Positions 1-11,708 of a stretch of DNA of 64,000 nucleotides are shown here, one piece after another. Source of the stretch: Citrobacter freundii (GTDB lineage Bacteria; Pseudomonadota; Gammaproteobacteria; Enterobacterales; Enterobacteriaceae); NCBI RefSeq assembly GCF_011077955.1, contig NZ_JAALBX010000001.1:248001-312000 (forward strand), written 5' to 3'. A program made the position numbers and the translations under genes. Under the pieces are notes generated by a model. It did not search any database. It worked only from the letters and a program-made list of their open reading frames with translations, and was not told the origin of the DNA. Each line of letters starts with the position of its first letter. The first letter of the stretch is position 1.

Positions 1-959
<959 letters not shown>

Positions 960-964
960 TCGGT

Positions 965-1000
965 GATTCAGGGAAACCGTATCGGCGGTTTCCCTGATTC
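965..1000. terminator. Convergent terminator hairpin, ygjG/nadR
   Basis: Inverted repeat GGGAAACCG (971-979) and CGGTTTCCC (986-994), which can extend outward to 965-1000 with one mismatch. It lies between the stop codons of two converging genes, so it probably ends transcription in both directions. There is no long T-run on either side. Confidence 0.6.
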
Positions 1001-1014
1001 CCTTCACTCACTGT

Positions 1015-2259
1015 TCAGGGAGTGAATGATCCCGCCTCGCCCATCAGATCTTTCACCAAATCCACGCAGCGCAGAAAGCGCGTGTCGTAATCCGACTCTT
1101 TTACGTGTACATAGCTGATGTTGTTCTCTTTAAGCATTTCCACCAGCAAAGCTTGAAAGGTCTGGCGATCCACGGAGCTTCCCAGGCTTCGCAGGCCATC
1201 TGCTATCCACGGGGTGTTGTTCTCAAGCAGAATAACCAGGTCGAAACGGTATTCATCAATCAGCGCCTGCACAAAGGGATGTTCCCGCCCTTCATACTTT
1301 TTGCAAAACGCCTGGGTAGTGACGAAATCGGTATCGATAAAGGCCACTTTATTGGCGTATTTGACGGCAAAATCAATGTACTGAGCGTGGCCCAGGGCGA
1401 TTTTGTCGTAATCGGAATACTGGAGCGCCATTTCATCGCCGCCCAAGTGCGAGAACACGTAATCCCGACCATATTCCCAGGCGCTGGTGGTATTGAAAAT
1501 ATTGGCGAGTTTATTCACCAGCATAGACTTGCCGCTGGATTCGCCGCCTAAAATCGCCACGGTGCGCACAAAGAACGGCTTCACTTCGGTGGGAATGTAT
1601 TCCCAGTAGCGGAACGGGTTTTCGCGGATTTGCCCGCCGCTGATGTTCATAAAGGTACGTTTAGGATCGATGAGCACGGTTTCAATACCCAGGTGCTGAA
1701 GGTATTGCGGCGCGTCAGCCTCCTCAGAGGTGTAGATCCAGTCGGGTTCGATGCCTTTTTCCGCCATAAAACCGGACATCCCTTCGCTCCAGACGTCCCA
1801 GCCGTGGGGATACGGCTCCATGCCCTCTTCGTTGAAAGCATGGATACGAATATTTTTCTGATACTTAAAGGTCTGCAACAGCCAGCGTAAACGGTCTGAC
1901 ACGGTGGGTTGTTGGGACATGGCGCTTGCTTCAAACAGCGCGCGATCGCGGGTTTCATCGTAACCCATGATGATATGCAGCTCATCTACCTGGCTACAGG
2001 CGCGCTGAATCAGATAAATATGCCCGGTGTGCAGCGGATAAAATTTGCCGAATACCACGCCGATGTTTTTCTGGCGACGCGGGAATTCAAGGCCAAGAAA
2101 ACGGTGCAGCGCTTCCAGTTTCTGCGCGCTCGGGCTTTTGATTTTCGCGTTCAATAGCTGGCTGAGGTAGCCTTTGGTCATCCCGCAGGCCGCCGCCACC
2201 TGTTGCAGGGTGCAGCCCTTATGGCGAATGGCGGTTTTAAGATAGTCGAATGATGACAA
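1015..2259 (-). CDS. nadR: Trifunctional NAD regulator / NMN adenylyltransferase / ribosylnicotinamide kinase
   Basis: NadR combines an NAD-responsive repressor of NAD synthesis genes, a weak NMN adenylyltransferase and a nicotinamide riboside kinase. It has 414 residues; E. coli NadR has about 410. Residues 1-60 form a helix-turn-helix (TLQQVAAACGMTKGYLSQLL). The nucleotidyltransferase motif GKFYPLHTGH is at 71-80, with ISGGQIRENP near 206-215. The kinase P-loop GGESSGKS is at 238-245. It is the last gene of the minus-strand series serB-radA-nadR, 172 bp after radA, as in E. coli. In E. coli the next gene is ettA; here it is the convergent ygjG. Confidence 0.97.
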   Translation of the reverse strand: MSSFDYLKTAIRHKGCTLQQVAAACGMTKGYLSQLLNAKIKSPSAQKLEALHRFLGLEFPRRQKNIGVVFGKFYPLHTGHIYLIQRACSQVDELHIIMGYDETRDRALFEASAMSQQPTVSDRLRWLLQTFKYQKNIRIHAFNEEGMEPYPHGWDVWSEGMSGFMAEKGIEPDWIYTSEEADAPQYLQHLGIETVLIDPKRTFMNISGGQIRENPFRYWEYIPTEVKPFFVRTVAILGGESSGKSMLVNKLANIFNTTSAWEYGRDYVFSHLGGDEMALQYSDYDKIALGHAQYIDFAVKYANKVAFIDTDFVTTQAFCKKYEGREHPFVQALIDEYRFDLVILLENNTPWIADGLRSLGSSVDRQTFQALLVEMLKENNISYVHVKESDYDTRFLRCVDLVKDLMGEAGSFTP

Positions 2260-2431
2260 GATGCGCTGTCTCCCTAAAAGCGCGACGTATGCCGCGAGCG
2301 TGTACCTGTTAATTCTAGCGGCAACTGAGTCGATGCGGGGAGGATACTTGAGTAAGCGACTGAGGTGAATGACAAATATGTACAGGCGGCGCGGATCCTG
2401 CCACGCACCGCCTGATTACGCCTTGCAGACA

Positions 2432-3814
2432 TTACAGATCGTTAAAGATATCCAACGCATCGGCCAGTTTTTTCACGCCAAATACCTGCATCCCTTCCGG
2501 CGGCTTTTTCGGTACGTTGGCGGCCGGGACAATGGCGCGGCGAAAACCGTGTTTCGCGGCTTCCGAGATACGCTCCTGACCGCTTGGCACCGGGCGAATT
2601 TCGCCCGCAAGGCCCACTTCGCCGAACACGACTAAATCTTGTGGCAACGGACGGTCGCGCAGGCTGGACACCATCGCCATTAAAAGCGCCAGATCGGCGC
2701 TGGTTTCCGTCACCTTCACGCCGCCCACCACGTTTACGAACACATCCTGATCGGACATTTGCAGCCCGCCGTGGCGATGCAGCACCGCCAGCAATATCGC
2801 CAGACGGTTTTGCTCAAGGCCCACCGCTACGCGCCGCGGATTCGCCATCATCGACTGATCCACCAACGCCTGGATTTCTACCAGCAGCGGACGCGTGCCT
2901 TCCCAGACCACCATCACCGAGCTGCCGGAGGTGACTTCATCGCCACGGCTTAAAAAGATGGCGGACGGGTTGCTGACTTCGCGCAGCCCCTGTTCGGTCA
3001 TGGCGAAGACGCCCAGTTCATTCACTGCGCCAAAGCGGTTTTTATGGCTGCGCAGGGTGCGAAAACGCGAATCGGCGTCGCCATCGAGCAACACGGAGCA
3101 GTCGATACAGTGTTCCAGCACTTTTGGGCCGGCCAGCGAACCGTCTTTGGTCACATGGCCCACCATCACAATCGCCACATCGCGCGTCTTGGCAAAACGC
3201 GTAAGATACGCCGCCGTTTCGCGTACCTGCGCCACGCTGCCCGGCGAGGACTGGATATCCGCCATATGCATTACCTGAATGGAGTCGATAACCATCAGGC
3301 GCGGCTGCTCTTGCTCCGCTATCAGGCAAATCTGTTCGATGCTGGTTTCCGAGAGCATATTCAGGTTGGCGGTAGGCAAACCAAGACGATGCGCGCGCAT
3401 CGCCACCTGCTGTAAGGATTCTTCGCCGGTGACGTACAGGGTTTTCATGCTCTGAGCGAGCTTACACAGCGTTTGCAGCAACAGGGTGGATTTCCCGGCG
3501 CCCGGATTACCGCCAATCAGAATGGCGCTGCCTGGCACCACGCCCCCGCCCAGCACCCGGTCAAACTCTTTAAAACCGGTGGAAAAGCGCGGTAAGGCTT
3601 CAATGCTGATATCGGAAAGCTTCTGCACCTGAGAGACGCCTGCGCTGCCCGCATACCCGGAAAGCCGTTCATTACGCGCAACCGTAGGCGACGCCGCCAG
3701 ACGCACTTCGGTGATGGTATTCCAGGCGTGGCAGGCGCTGCATTGCCCCTGCCAGCGCGGGTAATCCGCACCACACTCATTACATACAAACGCGCGTTTT
3801 GGCGCTTTAGCCAC
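2432..3814 (-). CDS. radA: DNA repair protein RadA (Sms)
   Basis: RecA-like, DNA-dependent ATPase and branch-migration helicase that processes recombination intermediates. The 460 residues equal the E. coli length. An N-terminal zinc finger uses C11, C14, C25 and C28. The Walker A motif GGNPGAGKST is at 101-110. The RadA-specific KNRFG motif follows in the ATPase core, and the last 150 residues form a Lon-like domain (NVVGGVKVTETSADLA, FGEVGLAGEIRPV). It starts 12 bp after the serB stop codon, so the two are almost certainly co-transcribed. The frame is intact. Confidence 0.97.
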   Translation of the reverse strand: MAKAPKRAFVCNECGADYPRWQGQCSACHAWNTITEVRLAASPTVARNERLSGYAGSAGVSQVQKLSDISIEALPRFSTGFKEFDRVLGGGVVPGSAILIGGNPGAGKSTLLLQTLCKLAQSMKTLYVTGEESLQQVAMRAHRLGLPTANLNMLSETSIEQICLIAEQEQPRLMVIDSIQVMHMADIQSSPGSVAQVRETAAYLTRFAKTRDVAIVMVGHVTKDGSLAGPKVLEHCIDCSVLLDGDADSRFRTLRSHKNRFGAVNELGVFAMTEQGLREVSNPSAIFLSRGDEVTSGSSVMVVWEGTRPLLVEIQALVDQSMMANPRRVAVGLEQNRLAILLAVLHRHGGLQMSDQDVFVNVVGGVKVTETSADLALLMAMVSSLRDRPLPQDLVVFGEVGLAGEIRPVPSGQERISEAAKHGFRRAIVPAANVPKKPPEGMQVFGVKKLADALDIFNDL

Positions 3815-3826
3815 CTTGAACCTCGT

Positions 3827-4798
3827 TTATTTCTTGTTCAGACTGCCTGACAGAATACAGAATACGCCCATCAGATCCGCATGACGGATCGTGACTTCGG
3901 TTTTTTCATTTACTTTAGGTTTGGCATGATAAGCAATGCCCAATCCCGCCGCCTGGATCATCGGCAGATCGTTCGCGCCGTCGCCTATTGCCACACACTG
4001 CGTGATCGGCACGTCATATTTTTCGGCCAGCGTTTTCAGGGTGTGCGCTTTAAACTGCGCATCGACAATCTGCCCTGACACCTGACCGGTTAGTTTACCA
4101 TCACGGATCTCCAGTTCATTGGCTACCGCGGCGGTTAAGTGCAATTTTTCGCGTAAATAATCGGCAAAGAAGGTGAAGCCGCCGGAGGCAATCGCCACTT
4201 TCCAGTTCATGGATTGCAGCTTCAGCACAAGCGACGTCAGCCCCGGCATCAGCGGCAGCGCATCGCGTACCTGACGCAGGATTTCTGCATCCGCGCCTTC
4301 AAGCGTTCCGACGCGCAAACGCAGGCTGGCGGTAAAATCCAGCTCGCCGCGCATGGCGCGCTCGGTCACCTCAGACACCATCTCGCCGGTGCCCGCCAGT
4401 TTAGCGATCTCATCGATGCACTCGATCTGTATGGCGGTGGAGTCCATGTCCATCACCAAAAGCCCTGGCGTTTTTAAATGCGGGATTTTGCCGAGCGGCG
4501 CAACGTCCAGCCCGTCATCGTGGGCGATCCGCGTGGCGCGCGGGGTTAACGATCCCGCAAGGCGGATAACCTGGTAGTCTTCCACGCACCAGGCGGCGAC
4601 GATAACCATGGCCGCACCCAGTTTATGCTGATAATCGGTTAACCGGCGTTTATCCAGATTTTTGCCGTACAGAAGCCAGCCGCTACGCCCGGCATGATAA
4701 TCCAGCGGCATCACTTCATCGCCACTTAATGAAAGCGGTAATCCCGGCCAGAGAGAAACATCGTTTGGCAGGTCGCACCAGGTCAGACTGTTAGGCAT
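3827..4798 (-). CDS. serB: Phosphoserine phosphatase
   Basis: Carries out the last step of serine synthesis, hydrolysing O-phospho-L-serine to L-serine. It is a HAD-superfamily enzyme of 323 residues (E. coli 322). The catalytic motif I DMDST has D117 as the nucleophile and D119 as the acid/base. Motif II (ASGGF) and motif III/IV (GDGANDLPM) are intact near 205 and 270. The first 100 residues are the usual ACT-like N-terminal region of the enteric enzyme. It is the first gene of the serB-radA-nadR operon and is divergent from ytjB, with a 246-bp gap for both promoters. Confidence 0.97.
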   Translation of the reverse strand: MPNSLTWCDLPNDVSLWPGLPLSLSGDEVMPLDYHAGRSGWLLYGKNLDKRRLTDYQHKLGAAMVIVAAWCVEDYQVIRLAGSLTPRATRIAHDDGLDVAPLGKIPHLKTPGLLVMDMDSTAIQIECIDEIAKLAGTGEMVSEVTERAMRGELDFTASLRLRVGTLEGADAEILRQVRDALPLMPGLTSLVLKLQSMNWKVAIASGGFTFFADYLREKLHLTAAVANELEIRDGKLTGQVSGQIVDAQFKAHTLKTLAEKYDVPITQCVAIGDGANDLPMIQAAGLGIAYHAKPKVNEKTEVTIRHADLMGVFCILSGSLNKK

Positions 4799-5044
4799 TA
4801 ACGCTCCTGAGATCGGTATATTACCCTTAATAATTTGAGTTGCAGGACCACGCTTTCATAAGCGTGATACAGCGCGAGCGCGGCTCGGAAACGGTAGACG
4901 CCCGCGGATGCGCCGGGTGATCCAACGCCATTATGCCTGCAACATGAAGTATGACGGGTAATGACGGGTAAAAACAACGCATGAGGCTACCTTGAGTGCG
5001 ACGCTTCTGGCAACATTAAGATTCATTTTTTCAACAGGTGAATT

Positions 5045-5686
5045 ATGGCCCGTACCCGCTTTAAATTTAGGCTGCACCGTGCCGTTATTGTGCTTATTTG
5101 CCTCGCGCTTCTGGTGGCATTGATGCAGGGCGCAAGCTGGTTTAGCCAGAGCCATCAACAGTCGCGCAATATTCAGCTGGAAGAACTGGCAAGAACCCTG
5201 GCGCGCCAGGTGAACTACAGCCTGACGCCGCTGATGAAAAGCGAGAACCCGGATGAGAAACGCATCGGGGCGATCCTCAACCAGTTAACCGACGAGAGCC
5301 GTATTCTTGACGCCAGCGTCTATGACGATAAAGGCGAAATGGTGGCGCGCGCGGGAGAAAGCGTTGACGTGCGTGACCGGCTGGCGCTCGATGGCAAGCG
5401 CGCGGGGAGCTATTTTAGCCAGCAAATCGTCGAGCCTATTCAGGATAAAAGCGGCCCGCTCGGCTATTTACGCCTTACGCTTGATACCCATTCGCTACCC
5501 ACTGAAGCAAAGCAGGTGGATAACACCACCAATATCTTGCGGTTGATGCTGCTGTTAGCGCTGGCGATAGGTATTGTGCTGACGCGTACCCTGTTACAGG
5601 GCAAACGTACGCGCTGGCAGCAATCGCCCTTTTTACTGACTGCCAGTAAAGATGTACCGGAAGAAGACGTGAGCAAACAAGAATAA
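5045..5686 (+). CDS. ytjB: Smp-type inner-membrane protein YtjB
   Basis: Small membrane protein of the SMP family, known in E. coli as YtjB or Smp. Its molecular role is not established. Of its 213 residues, about 14-33 form a hydrophobic helix after a very basic start (RTRFKFRLHR), and about 163-182 form a second one (LRLMLLLALAIGIVLTRTLL). The segment between them is predicted to be periplasmic and resembles a sensor-type domain (SRILDASVYDDKGEMVARAG). The ATG is preceded by an AGGTG ribosome site. The gene is divergent from serB and is followed by lplA after 48 bp, as in E. coli. Confidence 0.92.
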   Translation: MARTRFKFRLHRAVIVLICLALLVALMQGASWFSQSHQQSRNIQLEELARTLARQVNYSLTPLMKSENPDEKRIGAILNQLTDESRILDASVYDDKGEMVARAGESVDVRDRLALDGKRAGSYFSQQIVEPIQDKSGPLGYLRLTLDTHSLPTEAKQVDNTTNILRLMLLLALAIGIVLTRTLLQGKRTRWQQSPFLLTASKDVPEEDVSKQE

Positions 5687-5734
5687 TCCAGCCCGGCGCG
5701 AACCGGGCCCGCTACCGATGAAGGGATATCGTTT

Positions 5735-6751
5735 ATGAGTACGCTTCGGCTACTGATTTCAGATTCATATGACCCCTGGTTTAACCTGGCGGTGGAAGAG
5801 TGCATATTCCGCCAGATGCCAGCCACCCAACGCGTGCTGTTCCTGTGGCGCAACGCCGATACGGTGGTGATTGGCCGGGCGCAAAACCCCTGGAAAGAGT
5901 GCAACACCCGGCGCATGGAAGAAGACAATATTCGTCTTGCCAGGCGTAGCAGCGGCGGCGGCGCGGTGTTCCACGATTTGGGCAACAGCTGCTTTACGTT
6001 TATGGCCGGGAAACCGGAGTACGATAAAAGTATCTCCACCGGGATCGTGCTGGCGGCGTTGAATGCGCTGGGCGTCGCCGCCTCGGCGTCCGGGCGTAAC
6101 GATCTGGAAGTCGCCACGCCAGACGGGCCGCGTAAAGTGTCCGGTTCCGCCTATCGTGAAACGAAAGATCGTGGATTCCACCACGGCACGCTGTTGCTGA
6201 ATGCCGATCTTAGTCGCCTTGCTAACTACCTGAATCCTGATGAGAAGAAGCTCAAGGCGAAAGGTATAACCTCCGTCCGCGCGCGGGTGGCGAATCTCAA
6301 CGATTTACTGCCGGGCATTACTCATCAACAGGTGTGCGAGGCCGTCAGCGAAGCCTTCTTTGCCCATTATGGGGAACGGGTCGCCCCGGAAATCATTTCA
6401 CCGGATGCCGCGCCTGATTTGCCCGGCTTTGTTGAAACCTTTGCCCGCCAAAGCAGTTGGGAGTGGAACTTCGGCCAGGCGCCAGCTTTTACCCATATGC
6501 TGGACGAGCGTTTCGGCTGGGGCGGCGTGGAGTTGCATTTTGATGTTGAACGCGGCCATATCACCCGCACGCAAGTGTTTACCGATAGCCTGAATCCGGC
6601 TCCGCTGGAAGCGCTCGCCAGTCGGCTTCAGGGATGCGTTTATCAGGCCGATGCGCTGAAGCAAACCTGCGAAACGCTAATTGGCGAATTCCCGGACCAG
6701 GAACAAGCCTTGCGCGACGTGGCGCAATGGATGGCAAACGTAGTGCGCTAA
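5735..6751 (+). CDS. lplA: Lipoate-protein ligase A
   Basis: Activates free lipoate with ATP and attaches it to the E2 subunits of 2-oxoacid dehydrogenases and to GcvH. Its 338 residues match the E. coli length exactly. The lipoate/adenylate loop [15 protein letters not shown] is near residues 69-83, followed by the NDLEV and KVSGSAYRE segments with the conserved lysine. The C-terminal accessory domain is complete. A GAAGGGATA ribosome site precedes the ATG. It converges on the channel gene at 6782 across a 30-bp gap holding an ACGCCCGG/CCGGGCGT inverted repeat. Confidence 0.97.
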   Translation: MSTLRLLISDSYDPWFNLAVEECIFRQMPATQRVLFLWRNADTVVIGRAQNPWKECNTRRMEEDNIRLARRSSGGGAVFHDLGNSCFTFMAGKPEYDKSISTGIVLAALNALGVAASASGRNDLEVATPDGPRKVSGSAYRETKDRGFHHGTLLLNADLSRLANYLNPDEKKLKAKGITSVRARVANLNDLLPGITHQQVCEAVSEAFFAHYGERVAPEIISPDAAPDLPGFVETFARQSSWEWNFGQAPAFTHMLDERFGWGGVELHFDVERGHITRTQVFTDSLNPAPLEALASRLQGCVYQADALKQTCETLIGEFPDQEQALRDVAQWMANVVR

Positions 6752-6781
6752 GCCTTTACTCATCACGCCCGGCACCGGGCG

Positions 6782-7969
6782 TTATGACTCGTCCTCTTTG
6801 TCATGCGCCATATCGCCGAAAAACAGCGCGGTAATAAGCTTATTATCGATAGGCTCGCCGTTCAGCGTGCGCACCAGCAACTCGCTGCCGAGCGTTTGCA
6901 GTGATAACACCATATCCGGCTGAACACGCTTGATTTTTTGCAGGTTTTTACTGGCGTTGACTACGGAAATGGTTTTGGTTTCTTTGCCTTCCACCTCTTT
7001 GGCGGCCAGCACGATAAAGGCATTTTCGGCGTCGTCATCGCGCAGCGCCAGAATGTATTTCGCTTTCTCCGCGCCTGCACTCACCAAAACATCGGCATTT
7101 GACGGGTCGCCTGATATCAGGTCCGTCTCGGGCGGATATTCATGGGGAAGCGTCGGCGGAACAATCACGGTGACCGCTTCGCCGCGTGTCTTTAGGCCAT
7201 GGTAAACGCTGAGCGCCAGCGGCGATGCGCCGGCAATAATAAAGTGATTTTTTCGCATCACGTGTGAAATCTGCCCTGTAACGATTCGTTTTAACTTACC
7301 GCCAATTACCGGCCCGATAATGACGCTGATTGATGTCGCAAATACGGTAATCCCCATCACGATGACCGAAACGGTAAACAACCGCGCCGTGGAGGTGACC
7401 GGGATAATATCGCCAAACCCAACGGTGGACATACCGACAATCGCAAAGTAGAACGCTGTCGGCATATCCACTATCGCCGGGGAAAACTCTGCCCCAAGGT
7501 ACAATGCGCCCATCACCGCATACAGCAATAACGAGACAAAACTGACCAAGGCGAATAAGCCGCCTGCCGCCAGGCTCGCGCGATCGAACTGCCGCCAGAA
7601 TCCAATCAAAAACAACATCAGCACCAGCGCGCCAAGGCTAAGACCGGGATTGCCTTGCGGCGATAAAAAATTAAAGATGCTGGTCGCCATGAGCAGCAGT
7701 AGCGAGAACGCCCAGGCGGTGCGGGCGCGCAACATCAGCCCGAAGGCCATTAGAATCAATCCCAGACCCAGCACAAACTGCGGAATTTCAAGCAAACCGA
7801 GTACCGACAGCGCCTCTTTCCAGGTACTGAAGTTTTGCACCTGCGGCAGCACATTCACGGTTCGTATCAGCACCGGATGTAAAAAGAGATAGCCGCAGGC
7901 AGCCACCAGGATGGCGAGCACGCCGTGGGCGGAAAACAGAGCAAGGCAGCGATGAATAAGTTTTTTCAC
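6782..7969 (-). CDS. kch: Kch-type voltage-gated potassium channel with cytoplasmic RCK domain
   Basis: A 395-residue membrane protein that follows the E. coli Kch sequence over its length (Kch has 417 residues). About six hydrophobic helices fill residues 8-225. The selectivity filter is TVGFGD at 182-187, where E. coli Kch has TVGYGD. The cytoplasmic part from about 240 is an RCK/TrkA-N nucleotide-binding fold (HFIIAGASPLALSV, then LALRDDDAENAFIVLAAKE). The likely role is a K+ channel that sets membrane potential. In E. coli kch lies elsewhere, and the lplA-deoD gap holds yjjJ, which is missing here. A second kch elsewhere in this genome cannot be excluded, so the symbol marks the family. 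Confidence 0.85.
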   Translation of the reverse strand: MKKLIHRCLALFSAHGVLAILVAACGYLFLHPVLIRTVNVLPQVQNFSTWKEALSVLGLLEIPQFVLGLGLILMAFGLMLRARTAWAFSLLLLMATSIFNFLSPQGNPGLSLGALVLMLFLIGFWRQFDRASLAAGGLFALVSFVSLLLYAVMGALYLGAEFSPAIVDMPTAFYFAIVGMSTVGFGDIIPVTSTARLFTVSVIVMGITVFATSISVIIGPVIGGKLKRIVTGQISHVMRKNHFIIAGASPLALSVYHGLKTRGEAVTVIVPPTLPHEYPPETDLISGDPSNADVLVSAGAEKAKYILALRDDDAENAFIVLAAKEVEGKETKTISVVNASKNLQKIKRVQPDMVLSLQTLGSELLVRTLNGEPIDNKLITALFFGDMAHDKEDES

Positions 7970-8144
7970 AACGATTTATTATTTCCTGCATACCCGGCGT
8001 CCTTCACGATGCGGGACGGCGCGTCGGACGAAGCCAAAAAGCGCGATAACGCCAGCATCGGGAATAAGACGGGTATATCCGTGGTGTGAATGTATAAAGG
8101 ATAGCGCGTGTAGGGAGGGGTTGAAATAATTAGGGGCGATAAAC

Positions 8145-8176
8145 CACTTTGCCAGCCGGGGATGACTGGCAAAGTG
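8145..8176 (-). terminator. Terminator of the deo operon
   Basis: Perfect 11-bp inverted repeat CACTTTGCCAG (8145-8155) / CTGGCAAAGTG (8166-8176) with a 10-nt loop, starting 10 bp after the deoD stop codon on the minus strand. The T-run after it is weak. Confidence 0.65.
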
Positions 8177-8185
8177 ATGCAAAAA

Positions 8186-8905
8186 TTACGCTTTGTCGCC
8201 TAACAGCACGGATTCCAGCGCGATTTTGATCATGTCATTGAAGGTGGTCTGGCGTTCTGCCGCCGTGGTCTGTTCGTGGGTACGAATATGGTCAGACACG
8301 GTGCAGATGGTCAGGGCTTTGGCGCCAAATTCCGCCGCCACGCCGTAGATCCCCGCCGCTTCCATTTCCACGCCCAGGATGCCGTATTTTTCCATCACAT
8401 CAAACATGGACGGGTCCGGCGTATAGAACAGGTCAGCCGAGAAGATGTTACCGACGCGGGCGTCAACGCCCAGCGCTTTCGCCGCATCAACCGCGTCACG
8501 CACCATGCCGTAATCTGCAATCGCCGCGAAATCGTGATCTTTAAAACGCAGACGGTTTACTTTGGAGTCGGTGCAGGCACCCATACCAATTACCACGTCA
8601 CGCAGTTTCACATCGGCACGAACCGCGCCGCACGAACCCACGCGAATGATTTTCTTCACGCCGAAATCGGTGATCAGCTCTTTGGTATAGATGGAGCAGG
8701 ACGGAATGCCCATGCCGTGGCCCATTACAGAGATTTTACGGCCTTTGTATGTCCCGGTGAAACCGAGCATACCGCGCACGTTGTTCACTTCGCGCACGTC
8801 TTCCAGGAAAGTTTCAGCGATATGCTTGGCTCGCAGCGGGTCGCCCGGCATCAGAACAACATCAGCGAAATCACCCATTTCTGCATTAATGTGAGGAGTA
8901 GCCAT
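8186..8905 (-). CDS. deoD: Purine-nucleoside phosphorylase DeoD-type
   Basis: Phosphorolysis of purine (deoxy)ribonucleosides to free base and (deoxy)ribose-1-phosphate. With the ATG at 8905 ([15 protein letters not shown]) the protein has 239 residues, as in E. coli. A longer frame starting at 8941 adds 12 residues that run into the palindromic repeat and is not credible. AAGGAA precedes the chosen start. The phosphate/substrate segments GDPLRAK and RVGSCGA, and the catalytic region [11 protein letters not shown], are all present. It is the last gene of deoCABD. Confidence 0.97.
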   Translation of the reverse strand: MATPHINAEMGDFADVVLMPGDPLRAKHIAETFLEDVREVNNVRGMLGFTGTYKGRKISVMGHGMGIPSCSIYTKELITDFGVKKIIRVGSCGAVRADVKLRDVVIGMGACTDSKVNRLRFKDHDFAAIADYGMVRDAVDAAKALGVDARVGNIFSADLFYTPDPSMFDVMEKYGILGVEMEAAGIYGVAAEFGAKALTICTVSDHIRTHEQTTAAERQTTFNDMIKIALESVLLGDKA

Positions 8906-8930
8906 CTTCAGTTCCTTTTCTTGAAATTTA

Positions 8931-8952
8931 CCCTCTCCCACGAGGGAGAGGG
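8931..8952. repeat. CCCTCTCCC palindromic element between deoB and deoD
   Basis: Perfect 9-bp inverted repeat CCCTCTCCC (8931-8939) / GGGAGAGGG (8944-8952) with the loop ACGA. It sits in the 79-bp gap between the deoB stop and deoD start. This G/C-rich hairpin type is common between genes of enteric bacteria. In the transcript it would fold just upstream of the deoD ribosome site and may stabilise or partly attenuate the message. Confidence 0.6.
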
Positions 8953-8984
8953 CTGAGGTGAGGCATCAGCCGCACCCGTTGTTA

Positions 8985-10280
<1,296 letters not shown>

Positions 10281-10330
10281 TCAGTATACCAAAATGCAGC
10301 TCGCCCAGGAAGGCATAACGCCCGGAAGGG

Positions 10331-11653
10331 TTACTGACTGATCCTGCGATATACTACCGGCGTGGCTTCAGGCGCCGTGTCGCCGACAACAATCGCGGCT
10401 TTTACAGCATTCGCCGCTTCCTGCCATGAGGCTTCATTTTTTGCATGGATAATGGCCAGCGGACGCTGCCCATCAACGGTATCGCCAAGGCGCGCCATGT
10501 CGGTAAAGCCTACACTGTAGTCAATCGGGTCGGATGCCTGACGACGGCCACCGCCCATCGATACCACCGCCATACCCAGCGCGCGAGTATCCATGGTGGC
10601 GACCACGCCGCTGCGATCGGCATACACCGCTTTGCTGAGCGTCGCGGCAGGTAGATAGTTGTCATAATTCTCAACAAAATCCGCCGGGCCTTTCTGCGCG
10701 CTGACCATGCGGCCAAACACTTCCGCGGCCTTACCGTTATCCAGTACCGCCTGCAATTGTTTACGGGCGTCGGCTTCGTCGCGGGCGAGGCGACCGGAAA
10801 TCAACATTTCCACGCACAGCGCCATAGTGACGTCAAACAGACGCGGGTTGCGGTAATCGCCCGTCAGGAACTGCACGGCTTCGCGCACTTCCACGGCGTT
10901 ACCGGCACTGGAAGCCAGCACCTGGTTCATGTCGGTGAGCAGCGCCGTGGTCCGAACGCCTGCGCCGTTTGCCACGCCAACGATAGCTTCCGCCAGCGCT
11001 TCAGAGAGTTCATAGGTCGGCATAAACGCGCCGCTGCCTACTTTCACGTCCATCACCAGTGCATCCAGGCCTTCCGCCAGTTTCTTGGCAAGAATAGAGG
11101 CGGTGATCAGCGGAATAGAGTCAACGGTCGCGGTGATATCGCGCGTCGCGTAGAAGCGTTTATCCGCCGGCGCCAGCGAGCTGGTCTGGCCGATAATCGC
11201 CACGCCGACGTCTTTAATGATGTCGCGAAAACGGGCGTCATCGGGGAAAATATCGAAGCCCGGAATGGCTTCCAGTTTATCGAGCGTACCGCCGGTATGA
11301 CCGAGGCCGCGCCCGGAGATCATCGGTACATAACCGCCGCAGGCCGCAACCATTGGGCCGAGCATCAGAGAGGTCACGTCGCCTACGCCGCCCGTGGAGT
11401 GTTTATCCACAATCGGCCCGTTGAGGTTAAGGCTTTTCCAGTCCAGTACGCTGCCGGAATCGCGCATCGCCATGGTCAGCGAAACCCGTTCTGGCATCGT
11501 CATGTCATGGAAAAAGATGGTCATTGCCAGCGCGGCAATTTGACCTTCTGAGACGGTGTTATCGCGAATGCCATTGATAAAGAAGCGAATTTCTTCGTCG
11601 CTGAGCGCATGGCCATCACGTTTTTTGCGAATAATTTCTTGAGCGAGGAACAA
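10331..11653 (-). CDS. deoA: Thymidine phosphorylase
   Basis: Reversible phosphorolysis of thymidine to thymine and 2-deoxyribose-1-phosphate. Its 440 residues equal the E. coli length. The phosphate-binding KHSTGGVGD loop is near 84-92, and the glycine-rich [16 protein letters not shown] segment near 113-128 is intact. The C-terminal domain follows with MGGGRRQ near 372. It is the second gene of deoCABD, 55 bp after deoC, and that gap holds a GCGGCGG-type hairpin. Confidence 0.97.
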   Translation of the reverse strand: MFLAQEIIRKKRDGHALSDEEIRFFINGIRDNTVSEGQIAALAMTIFFHDMTMPERVSLTMAMRDSGSVLDWKSLNLNGPIVDKHSTGGVGDVTSLMLGPMVAACGGYVPMISGRGLGHTGGTLDKLEAIPGFDIFPDDARFRDIIKDVGVAIIGQTSSLAPADKRFYATRDITATVDSIPLITASILAKKLAEGLDALVMDVKVGSGAFMPTYELSEALAEAIVGVANGAGVRTTALLTDMNQVLASSAGNAVEVREAVQFLTGDYRNPRLFDVTMALCVEMLISGRLARDEADARKQLQAVLDNGKAAEVFGRMVSAQKGPADFVENYDNYLPAATLSKAVYADRSGVVATMDTRALGMAVVSMGGGRRQASDPIDYSVGFTDMARLGDTVDGQRPLAIIHAKNEASWQEAANAVKAAIVVGDTAPEATPVVYRRISQ

Positions 11654-11708
11654 GGTAACCCCCAGATATAGCGGTTAAAGGCGGCGGTTGCCCGCCGCTT
11701 TAGAGGAA

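Noticed and set aside
1105-1551. 148-codon frame opposite nadR
   Set aside because: Antisense shadow of a conserved gene in GC-rich sequence; no independent evidence. The same holds for other long antisense frames in this window.
4860-4940. GC-rich stretch between serB and ytjB as a REP element
   Set aside because: Several short complementary pieces but no clear REP core; probably leader and promoter DNA of the divergent genes.
8906-8941. N-terminal extension of deoD by 12 residues
   Set aside because: It runs into the palindromic repeat; the ATG at 8905 has AAGGAA and gives the family length.
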